Below are positions 28,475-35,810 of a DNA stretch of 64,000 nt, in pieces. Source of the stretch: Mycobacterium sp. SM1 (lineage in GTDB: Bacteria; Actinomycetota; Actinomycetes; Mycobacteriales; Mycobacteriaceae). Numbering within the stretch: position 1 is the first letter of the stretch; each line of letters opens with the position of its first letter. The notes beneath the pieces were generated by a model. That model did no database searches, was not told the DNA's origin, and saw only the letters and a program-made list of their open reading frames with translations. Where the stretch lies: NCBI RefSeq assembly GCF_018361265.1, contig NZ_JAFLNH010000001.1:806001-870000 (forward strand), written 5' to 3'. The position numbers and the translations under genes are program-made.

Positions 28475-29524
28475 TCATTGCTCGCCCGGATCCTCGGCGC
28501 TCTCGTTCAGCTTCGGCGGTCGACGGTAATCGCACCGATAACCGGCGACCCGGATCGGATTGCCGACGAGGCGGAAATCACCTGCCGTGACAACCACCTC
28601 CGGGGTCGCGGTCAGCGCTTCGGGCAGCGTTCGAACGGCCGCTGCGGGCACCCCCAGCGGACGAAGCCGCTGTTCCCAGCCGGCCGCGGTGTCGTTCGCG
28701 AGCGCGGATGTGACCGCTGCAAGCACCTGCTCGCGGTGCGCAACCCGCTCGGCCATCGTCTCGAAGCCACCGATGCCTGCCTCGGCGGCAAAGGACTTCC
28801 AGAACCCGTCGTGGGTGATGAACAGCGCCAGATAGCCGTCAGCCGTCGGGAATAGCTGCGCCGGAACGTAATACGAGTGGGCCCCGAAGGGCCGGCGCCG
28901 CGGTTCGATGCCGTCGTTGAGGTAGGCGGATGCGTGATAGTTGAGCTGCGAGAACATCACGTCGCGCAGCGACACGTCCACCTGACCACCGCGTCCCGAA
29001 ACGATCTGCGCCAATAACCCAAGCGCCGCACTAATTCCGGTCGAGTTATCCACCGAGGAGTAGCCGGGCAGCGTCGGCGGGCCGCCGGGCTCGCCGGTGA
29101 GGGCCGCCACCCCCGTGGCCGCCTGAATGATGTAGTCGAAGGCCGGGTCATCCCCGCCATCCAGCCCGTAACCGGTGATGGCGACACAAACTATTCGCTC
29201 GTTGAACCGCCGCAGCGAATCGTAGGTCAGTCCCAGCCGGCGGATCGCCGATGGTTTCAGGTTCACCAGCAGCGCATGGGATTCCGCAACAAGATCACCC
29301 AGCCTCGTCTGGCCCTCCAGCGAGTTTAGATCAAGGCAGACACTGCCCTTGTTGCGATTGAGGCTGGCGAAGTAGCTGTCTGAAACCTGTCTCGAGATCT
29401 CCCCGCCGGGTGGCTCGAGTTTGATGACCTCCGCCCCGAGGTCGGCCAGCAGCATGGTGGCGTACGGCCCCGCCAGCATGGTGCCGACCTCGAGGATCCG
29501 TATCCCCGTCAGCGGCCCGGTCAT
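28475..29524 (-). CDS. CaiB/BaiF-type (class III) CoA-transferase
   Basis: 349 residues from ATG 29524; the longer Arg/Pro-rich extension upstream is not protein-like. The N-terminus is ILEVGTMLAGPYATMLLADLGAEVIKLEPPGGEISR, followed by SLNRNKGSVCLDLNSLEGQ, the expected catalytic Asp in YSSVDNSTGISAALGLL, and GAHSYYVPAQLF. These enzymes move CoA between carboxylic acids, often in degradation of carnitine, oxalate, aromatic or sterol-side-chain acids. It is divergent from the amidase gene, which may act in the same pathway. Confidence 0.88.
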   Translation of the reverse strand: MTGPLTGIRILEVGTMLAGPYATMLLADLGAEVIKLEPPGGEISRQVSDSYFASLNRNKGSVCLDLNSLEGQTRLGDLVAESHALLVNLKPSAIRRLGLTYDSLRRFNERIVCVAITGYGLDGGDDPAFDYIIQAATGVAALTGEPGGPPTLPGYSSVDNSTGISAALGLLAQIVSGRGGQVDVSLRDVMFSQLNYHASAYLNDGIEPRRRPFGAHSYYVPAQLFPTADGYLALFITHDGFWKSFAAEAGIGGFETMAERVAHREQVLAAVTSALANDTAAGWEQRLRPLGVPAAAVRTLPEALTATPEVVVTAGDFRLVGNPIRVAGYRCDYRRPPKLNESAEDPGEQ

Positions 29525-29653
29525 CGCACTTCGGCACCGGTCGCGGCGATTCCCACCAGGCCGCCGCGCTCTGCCCCGGCCAGCACTTCCAGACGCACGG
29601 TTCCTCCAGGGTCGGTTCGAGGGTGCCGGTGGGCCTGGGATCTCACGCGGAAG

Positions 29654-29683
29654 GACACCTGGTGGTGTCTCGTGGGAGACACC
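29654..29683. promoter_or_regulatory. overlapping inverted repeats in CoA-transferase/amidase intergenic region
   Basis: Three related blocks lie in a row: GACACC (29654-29659), GGTGTCTC (29664-29671) and GAGACACC (29676-29683), each separated by four bases. The middle block is complementary to both neighbours, giving either a 6-bp or an 8-bp hairpin. In DNA this could be a tandem operator between two divergent genes; in RNA, mutually exclusive hairpins in the amidase leader. Confidence 0.4.
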
Positions 29684-29797
29684 GCGGCAGCACCGGCAGC
29701 CGGCAGCTTGGGATTGCCGGCCTGGGGTATTGTCCCACCGACGAGAACGGCGATGTCGGGGCATCACCGGCCCGCCGCGACGATGACGGAGGTCGGC

Positions 29798-31345
29798 ATG
29801 GCGATTTCGAAGCCGTCAAGAGCGGATATCGACTCTGCGGCCCGGCATTTCGGCTTTCACCTCGACGCCGATGCCCAGCGGGACTATCTCGGGGCTGTCG
29901 AGGCCATGTTGGCCTCCTACGACGCGCTCGACGCACTCTACGACGAGGTTGCGCGTCCGCGGGTCCCCGAACGGGCCTACCGATTCCCGCCGCCCGCAGC
30001 CAACCCGCTGGGCGCCTGGTATGTCACCACCGAGATCACGTCCGGCGCCCAAGGGCCGCTGTCCGGCAGGGCGGTGGCGGTCAAGGACAACGTCGCCGTG
30101 GCGGGCGTTCCCATGATGAACGGATCGCGTGCCCTGGAGGGTTTCCTCCCGAGCCGTGATGCCACCGTCGTGCAGCGGTTGCTCGACGCGGGCGCGATCG
30201 TCGCCGGCAAGAGCGTCTGCGAGGATCTGTGCTGCTCGGGTTCCAGCTTCACCTCGGCGTGCGGTCCGGTGCATAACCCGTGGGACCTGACCCGTGAAGC
30301 GGGTGGATCGTCCAGCGGCAGTGCGGCGCTCGTCGCCGCCGGTGAGGTGGCGCTGGCGCTCGGCGGCGATCAAGGGGGGTCGGTGCGCATCCCGGCGTCG
30401 CTGTGTGGCGTCGTCGGGCACAAGCCGACTTACGGCCTGGTGCCCTACACCGGGGCTTTCCCCATCGAGCGAACGCTCGATCACCTCGGTCCTATAACAC
30501 GCACCGTCGGCGACGCGGCGCTCATGCTCACGGTGCTGGCTGGAACCGACGGGCAGGATCCACGCCAGCCGAAGGACGTACCGGTGATCGACTACCGGGC
30601 CGCGCTCACCGGCGATGTCTCCGGCCTGCGGGTGGGTGTCCTCAGGGAGGGCTTCGGGCAGCCGGGCTCGCGACCCGAGGTCGACGAGCTGGTGCGGTCA
30701 GCGGCGCAGCGGTTCACCGAGATTGGTTGCACCGTAGGTGAAATCAGCGTGCCCTGGCACCGGAAGGCGGTTCATCTTTTCACCGTCATCTTCACCGACG
30801 GGGCCTGCTATCAGATGCTTGACGGCAACGGTTACGGACTCGGGGTAGAGGGACTTTACGACCCAGAGCTGATGGCGTACTTCGCAACCCAGCGGGTCGT
30901 CCTGGCGGATCAGTTCTCCAGCACCATCAAGGCAACGGCGTTGTGTGGCCATTACAGCCTGAAGGCACTTGGGGGCGCCAGCTATGCCAAGGCGCGCAAT
31001 CTGCTGCCGCATGTGCGTGCCGCCTATGACGACGCGTTAAAGCAGTATGACGTGCTGGTAATGCCCACGGTTCCTGGCACAGCGGATACCCTTCCGGCCG
31101 GCGGCCCGCAGGATGTCAGCGTGCTCGCCAACGCACACAACAAGGCGATCAACACCGCGCCCATGGACATCACCGGTCATCCCGCGATCTCGGTGCCGGC
31201 GGGCCTTCTGGACGGATTGCCCGTCGGAATGATGATCATGGGCAAACGATTTGACGACGTCACCGTGCTGCGGGCCGCCCATGCCTTCGAGAAGCTGTGC
31301 GGGGGTTTCCCGGCGGCCCCGGGAACACCGGCATCTATGCCCTAG
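29798..31345 (+). CDS. amidase-signature-family amidase
   Basis: 515 residues from ATG 29798, preceded by GGAGG at good spacing. The amidase signature Ser-cisSer-Lys triad is visible: Lys in GRAVAVKDNVAVAG, the Gly/Ser loop EAGGSSSGSAALVAAGEVAL and the catalytic Ser region GGDQGGSVRIPASLCG. GGDQGGS is common in the enantioselective aliphatic/aryl amidases. It is expected to hydrolyse a small amide to an acid, which could be activated by the divergent CoA-transferase. No signal peptide, so cytoplasmic. Confidence 0.88.
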   Translation: MAISKPSRADIDSAARHFGFHLDADAQRDYLGAVEAMLASYDALDALYDEVARPRVPERAYRFPPPAANPLGAWYVTTEITSGAQGPLSGRAVAVKDNVAVAGVPMMNGSRALEGFLPSRDATVVQRLLDAGAIVAGKSVCEDLCCSGSSFTSACGPVHNPWDLTREAGGSSSGSAALVAAGEVALALGGDQGGSVRIPASLCGVVGHKPTYGLVPYTGAFPIERTLDHLGPITRTVGDAALMLTVLAGTDGQDPRQPKDVPVIDYRAALTGDVSGLRVGVLREGFGQPGSRPEVDELVRSAAQRFTEIGCTVGEISVPWHRKAVHLFTVIFTDGACYQMLDGNGYGLGVEGLYDPELMAYFATQRVVLADQFSSTIKATALCGHYSLKALGGASYAKARNLLPHVRAAYDDALKQYDVLVMPTVPGTADTLPAGGPQDVSVLANAHNKAINTAPMDITGHPAISVPAGLLDGLPVGMMIMGKRFDDVTVLRAAHAFEKLCGGFPAAPGTPASMP

Positions 31346-31633
31346 CCAATGCCTGTCAGCCGATGCCTGTTAGCCGATTCCTGCGGGAATTCTCGCCGAC
31401 GCGTCGCCGCTGTGCGGCCCACCGCACACGCACCCATGAGGCCGCGCCCGGTGCCGCCTCGAATCGGCAGGCGTACCGCGGTCGGGCACACCGGCGGCGT
31501 CGGTGGCGATGTCGGGGCCGGGTGGGCCGCGATCATGCGGTCGGGGAAACTGGGAAACTCGGGGGGCGTCGTCCTTTGAGTTGATCGGCTGGGGCGGGCC
31601 CGGGCGCGTCACCGTGATGCAGTCGACGACCAC

Positions 31634-32317
31634 TTAGTCGACGGGCACGTCGAGAATCGGGCGCTCGACGGCGGCTCCGGGGCCGTCGAAATGCCACCAC
31701 TCCCCCGAGTACCCGGTTAACCCACCGACACCCATGGCGTCGCGCAGCAGGGCCCGGTTTGCCTGAGCATCCGCGCTCACACCGTCGGTGGCGAAAGCCA
31801 AAGCGCGGGGTGAAAAGTCGTCGAAGTCGGTTCCCATGTCCAGGAGGCAGCGCGCACCGGCCTGCTCAACGGGGCACCGTGCACGGGCTACCGTCACGTC
31901 AACCGAGCGACCGGCCTCGTGGCTGCGCGCAAACGGACCCGGGCGCGCCACCCAGGCAGGGTTCGGCACGGCCTGAAACATCCTGACCTGAACGTCATGG
32001 GGTCGGTAACAGTCCCAGAAAACCAACACGTCGCCGCGCTGGCGAAGCGCCGTCGCGGCGGCAACCAACCCCGGCGCCATGGATTCATGCACAAGGCACC
32101 GCGCGTTGCCGGGATAAAGCTGCGTGCCGACGACGTTGTGCGGCGTCGCATAGCGCAGGGCAATGATCGCATCCGCAACAACGCTTCGGACGTCGACAAA
32201 TCCCGCCGCCTGCGCCTGCGGGCCGAGCGGCGGCACGTCGGCATCGGCGCGTGCACTGCGGCCGGTGCCCGCCGTCGCGACGACGAGCGCGGCCAGCAAC
32301 ACCCGAAGAAGCCGCAT
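31634..32317 (-). CDS. secreted D-Ala-D-Ala dipeptidase (VanX-type, M15D)
   Basis: 227 residues from ATG 32317, which begins a clear signal peptide (MRLLRVLLAALVVATAG...ARADADV). The zinc-site motifs of VanX-like peptidases are present: SHEAGRSVDVTV (S-x-H-x(3)-x-x-D) and GEWWHFDGPG (E-x-W-H), with YRPHDVQVRMF and LDMGTDFDDFSPRA. It is predicted to cleave D-Ala-D-Ala or related peptides outside the cytoplasm, as mycobacterial homologues do in peptidoglycan recycling. Confidence 0.88.
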   Translation of the reverse strand: MRLLRVLLAALVVATAGTGRSARADADVPPLGPQAQAAGFVDVRSVVADAIIALRYATPHNVVGTQLYPGNARCLVHESMAPGLVAAATALRQRGDVLVFWDCYRPHDVQVRMFQAVPNPAWVARPGPFARSHEAGRSVDVTVARARCPVEQAGARCLLDMGTDFDDFSPRALAFATDGVSADAQANRALLRDAMGVGGLTGYSGEWWHFDGPGAAVERPILDVPVD

Positions 32318-32670
32318 CTCCGTATTGTCGCCGGTGCCCGAGCCGGTGCAAAACCCGAATTGGATGTGGGTCCGCCGTGGGTACGCAGTCTCCACGGTTT
32401 CAGGGGATTGTCACAGCCCCTCTTGCGGGACTCGCGGTGCGCATCGCCGATGCTGCGGCCGTCTCGGCCGGTGACTTGATTGCTCGATGCGCGGGATGAG
32501 TCGGGTCTTCGCGCGCCATCGGGACACCCACTTTCGTCAACGGCGCACTGATCGTAGCCCGGCGCTTTCACAGAGGGTCGCGCGCGGTCGTTACGGTCCC
32601 GCTATCCACGACACTTCCTGTCGCCGTGTGAGAGACAAGCGACGCAGGCGGAATTCCGCTAAGGATTTCC
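32318..32670. other. intergenic region before ISL3 element
   Basis: About 350 bases upstream of the dipeptidase gene. Frames here are Arg-rich shadows; the dipeptidase promoter should lie close to 32,330-32,420. The final 8 bases (ggatttcc, 32663-32670) are the left copy of the ISL3 target duplication. Confidence 0.5.
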
Positions 32671-32784
32671 GGCCCTCCTGACGTATCCGTGGGTGGATGG
32701 GGCCGATTCGGGGCCGTGATCTGATGGTTGAATTCGTTTGTGCTCCCTTCCGCGATAGTTGCCTGTAGCGCTGCCCGGGTGGGA

Positions 32785-32835
32785 GGTGTCCATGTGGAGC
32801 CCCCGAGCGCAGCGAGGCGGAACGACATGGACACC
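32785..32835. repeat. 11-bp perfect inverted repeat inside the ISL3 element
   Basis: GGTGTCCATGT (32785-32795) and ACATGGACACC (32825-32835) are exact complements separated by 29 bases. The hairpin lies between the transposase stop and the left end of the element and could be a terminator that prevents read-through or a structural feature of the end. Confidence 0.5.
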
Positions 32836-32905
32836 GACGAGCGGGTAGCGCAGAATCGGCGACGTCTGAGAGGGGAAACCCGAGGGGTGCCCTGGTGGAG
32901 GGGTG

Positions 32906-34228
32906 TTAGCCGCGGCCGGGCAGGGTGGGGCGGTGCCCGCCGAGGGCGAGCATGGCCAGGGCGATCAGCGCGGCGGGGTTGTGGAATCCGAATGCGATGC
33001 GGGTGAGCAGGCGGATCTTGGTGTTGGTGGATTCGATCAATCCTTGGGACAGGCCGTGGTCGAGGGCGGCGTCGATGGCCTCGCGGTGGCGTTTGATGCG
33101 GCGGGCCAGCTCGACGAAGACCGGGATGCGGCAGCGCCGCGCCCAGGAGATCCACTTGTCGAGGGCGTCTTTGCCGTCCTGGCCTTTGACCGAAAACACA
33201 TGCCGCAGGCCCTCTTTGAGCAGGTACGCGCGGTAGAGCCGGGTGTCGGTCTTGGCGATCCAGGCCAGCTTGGCGGTTTGGCGTTCGGTGAGGTCCTCGG
33301 GGTTTTTCCACAGCGCGTAGCGGGCGGCTTTGAGCCGCCGTGCTCGTTCATGACCCGGCCGCGGCGCGGTGTTCCTGCTGGGCCGACCACGGCCCCATTT
33401 GGCCTCGCCGCGCGCGATCGCTCGCGCGTCGTTCCAGGCCCGGCGCCGCTCGGCATCCAGCGCCTCGGTGGCCCAGGCCACCACATGAAACGGATCTGCG
33501 CAGCGGATCGCGCCCGGGCAGCGCTCGGCGACCACATCGGCAATCCACTCCGCCGCATCGGCGGACACATGGGTGATCAGCGCGCACCGCTGGGCGCCCA
33601 GAGCGTCGAAAAACCGCCGCAGCGTCTTGGTGTCGCGGCCCGGGGCGGCCCACACCAGCCGGCCGCTGTCGTGGTCAACCACCACCGTGAGGTACTTGTG
33701 GTGACGCTTATAGGAGATCTCATCGATGCCGATCCGACGCAGACCCGCAAACCGGTCGATCCTCTTCTCCGTGTCGGCCCACACCCTCGCCACGATCGCC
33801 CCTACGGTGCGCCAGGCGACCCGCATCAACTCGCACACCGCGGTTTTCGAGCACGCCACCGCCAGCCAGGCCACCGTGTCATCAAAGGCCAAAGTGTGCC
33901 CGGCATGGTGGCGCGCCCATGGCACCGCCACCACCGTAGGCCCATGGGCGGGGCAGTTCACCCGCGGCGCATCGGCCTCCAGCACCACCTGCATCGTGCC
34001 CCAATCCAGGCCCCGCCACCGGCGCCGACCCTCACCCCGGTCATACCAGGGCGCCCTGCGACCGCAGCGGCCACAACGGCGCGAAACACCACTTCGCGGC
34101 CGCACCCGCGCCACCACCAGCGTGTCGCCGTCGGCGTCTTCCTCCCCGAACTCCTCGAACTCGATGTCTTCGATCACGGTGCGCTGGTCGACACCCAGCA
34201 GCGCACGCCATAGCCTCACATTGCGCAC
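32906..34228 (-). CDS. ISL3-family transposase
   Basis: 440 residues. The N-terminal zinc-binding region (CGRCGRRAPWYD with NCPAHGP) is followed by an HTH (VAWRTVGAIVARVWADTEK) and a DDE domain: IGIDEISYKRHHKYLTVVVD, ITHVSADAAEWI, CADPFHVVAWATEALD, and Glu in GLIESTNTKIRLLTRIAFGF, the conserved ISL3 C-terminal block. The frame is uninterrupted, so the element may be mobile. Confidence 0.93.
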   Translation of the reverse strand: MRNVRLWRALLGVDQRTVIEDIEFEEFGEEDADGDTLVVARVRPRSGVSRRCGRCGRRAPWYDRGEGRRRWRGLDWGTMQVVLEADAPRVNCPAHGPTVVAVPWARHHAGHTLAFDDTVAWLAVACSKTAVCELMRVAWRTVGAIVARVWADTEKRIDRFAGLRRIGIDEISYKRHHKYLTVVVDHDSGRLVWAAPGRDTKTLRRFFDALGAQRCALITHVSADAAEWIADVVAERCPGAIRCADPFHVVAWATEALDAERRRAWNDARAIARGEAKWGRGRPSRNTAPRPGHERARRLKAARYALWKNPEDLTERQTAKLAWIAKTDTRLYRAYLLKEGLRHVFSVKGQDGKDALDKWISWARRCRIPVFVELARRIKRHREAIDAALDHGLSQGLIESTNTKIRLLTRIAFGFHNPAALIALAMLALGGHRPTLPGRG

Positions 34229-34562
34229 GTCGTTGTTGGCTCCTTTGGTTCCTGACCTTTCACAAGCCAGAAACCTTAAGCCACAACGACGTGCGCCCCT
34301 TACATCAACAACCGGCCCACGGAAGCGTCAGAAGAGCCGGATTTCCCGGCATTCTTGAAGGGCGTTCCTGCAAGGTAAATTTGTCTGATGCGTACCTGCT
34401 GCGCGGAGTCGAGTGGGCCCCGGGCTTTTCATCGCGCTTTTCATTGCGAAATTCGCTGCCCGGACGATACCACTGACATGTCTTACACCGACGAGCACGA
34501 GTCAAGCGGCCACCTATGACGATTCCGGCATACTCGACCACCATCGGTTGCGGGAGCAATCG

Positions 34563-34976
34563 ATGACAACGCCAGCGGACGATCCCATTGCACAGCAACG
34601 GTTCGCATTCAGGATGAAGCCCCAGGTCGAGCACACCAGCGATGGGTGGCGTGCATGGTACCCGGGTTCGGACTGGTCGGTGACTGCGCCGAGTGCGGAG
34701 GAAGCGCGACAGAAGTTGGTAGCCGAGGTCAATCGGCGCCGTGAAGCCGGCGAAGACCCGAAGGCCTTCCAGGAGGCCGTCTACCGTAGGCACTTGCAAG
34801 AACCCGTCCCTGGGGTTTACGCCATGGACAACGAGCTGTACCGCTATGTGGCGCGAGAAACGGGGTACGACCAGGACGCTCTGCAAGAGGTCTTCGAGGA
34901 ATCCGAGCACCGCCGGGCGTTGGGTGAAAGCTTCACCAAAGCCGATTATTTGGCGTGGATGAACCGGAAAAATTGA
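34563..34976 (+). CDS. hypothetical protein, possibly HicB-like fold
   Basis: 137 residues from ATG 34563. The N-terminal half (DGWRAWYPGSDWSVTAPSAEEARQKLVAE) resembles the HicB-type ferredoxin-like beta-alpha-beta pattern in which a Y/W-PG-D-W-SVT strand precedes an acidic helix. The C-terminal half is a charged helix ending KADYLAWMNRKN. No HicA-like partner is adjacent. It lies downstream of the ISL3 insertion and upstream of the broken PIN-like gene on the other strand. Family assignment is tentative. Confidence 0.55.
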   Translation: MTTPADDPIAQQRFAFRMKPQVEHTSDGWRAWYPGSDWSVTAPSAEEARQKLVAEVNRRREAGEDPKAFQEAVYRRHLQEPVPGVYAMDNELYRYVARETGYDQDALQEVFEESEHRRALGESFTKADYLAWMNRKN

Positions 34977-35007
34977 CCGCCAGTCTGGCGGTGCGTATGT
35001 ACCGTGA

Positions 35008-35499
35008 CTACGTGAGTCGCAATGGTGTGCAAGGTATTTCGGTGCTTGGTAGTGCCGGTGGTGCTGGGCTACTAGCAGGGGACCTGAACCTAGCGTTCCA
35101 CCTTTCCGGGCTCGTATCGCACGGGAGGGTCCGGGACTTTCTCACCGAGAGCCACCACGGACCGATCGGCGAGCGAATCACGTGATCCTCGATCGCCTCC
35201 CAGCGCTTGGCGAGACGTTCCAGCTGCAGCGACGCTGCGGCGTGTCCGACACCGCCCTGCAAATGCACCACCTTCAGGTTGTGGTCGATCGCCTTCTGCG
35301 CCTCGACGGGGCGCGTCCGAATGCGTTTGTCATTAGTGATCACCACCCAGCCGCGCTCCCCGACAACGGGGATTCAGTCCAGATCGTCGATGCGCTCAGG
35401 AAGTAGCGCGTCCGGGGGTTCCGCGCGCCAGCGGGCGGTGTCGTGGCGGACGGCTGCCATGCCTTTGCCCATCCGAAGCAGGATCTCGTCCACGACAAC
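35008..35499 (-). pseudogene. PIN-like toxin/nuclease gene (VapC45-like), nonsense-interrupted and 5'-truncated
   Basis: The minus strand encodes VVVDEILLRMGKGMAAVRHD ... LLPERIDDLD, then a TGA (35376-35374) where the family has Trp, then IPVVGERGWVVITNDKRIRT, VEAQKAIDHNLKVVHLQGGVGHA and WEAIEDHVIRSPIGPWWLS. Joined, this is a PIN-like domain of the VapC45 type (acidic VDE, GWVVITND). The expected start codon is missing because the sequence joins a different gene fragment at about 35,498. Probably inactive. Confidence 0.7.
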
Positions 35500-35692
35500 C
35501 GTTGATGTTTTAGGGCACGTTAGAACGCTGATATCGGCGACCGCGAGCCTTGTTTCACACGGCGATCCCGCGGCCCGCTCACAATTGGCCGACGCCACCA
35601 TCGACCTTAAGAGCGCTCTCGACAAACGTCAGGAAGCTCGAGATGAGCTACTGAAATCCGCTGGAGCCGAACCTATTACCGAGGATGATTGA
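35498..35692 (+). pseudogene. truncated copy of the element-associated hypothetical gene
   Basis: This encodes TVDVLGHVRTLISATASLVS through ARDELLKSAGAEPITEDD and matches the C-terminal half of the intact protein at 53230-53601 (TVDVLGHVRALTSATASLAS ... ITDAD). The N-terminal half is absent; upstream sequence is the PIN-like gene in antisense. Bases after the stop also resemble those after the second copy (gcaacgcgtc-aggatg, cccctgacagcgct), so this marks a left-side landmark shared by the two integrative elements. Confidence 0.7.
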
Positions 35693-35810
35693 GGACGGAA
35701 GCCGCCAACCCGCCGAACGATATCGCGGCAACGCGTCTAGGATGGCGATGCTTGCGTGTCCCCTGACAGCGCTACCCCAATGTCTGAGTCAAACTGTGGC
35801 GCAGTAGACC

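Larger units (their letters stand above)
32671..34338 (-). mobile_element. ISL3-family insertion sequence, intact with target duplication
   Basis: The element is 1,668 bp. The left end (32671-32693) and right end (34316-34338) form an imperfect 23-bp inverted repeat (19 of 23 match; ends begin GGC[T/C]CT). It is flanked by a perfect 8-bp direct repeat ggatttcc at 32663-32670 and 34339-34346, the expected duplication size for ISL3. It contains one full-length transposase gene. Confidence 0.93.

Noticed and set aside
32568-33311. 247-codon minus frame rich in Pro/Arg overlapping the ISL3 transposase.
   Set aside because: It is a shadow of the transposase gene extending across the IS boundary; the flanking target duplication shows the frame is not ancestral.
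33000-34213. 436-codon plus-strand frame opposite the ISL3 transposase.
   Set aside because: It has no recognised motifs, whereas the opposite frame is a full ISL3 transposase.
34955-35185. A 76-codon plus-strand frame downstream of the 34563 gene.
   Set aside because: It lies antisense to the PIN-like C-terminal domain, which has recognisable conserved motifs.
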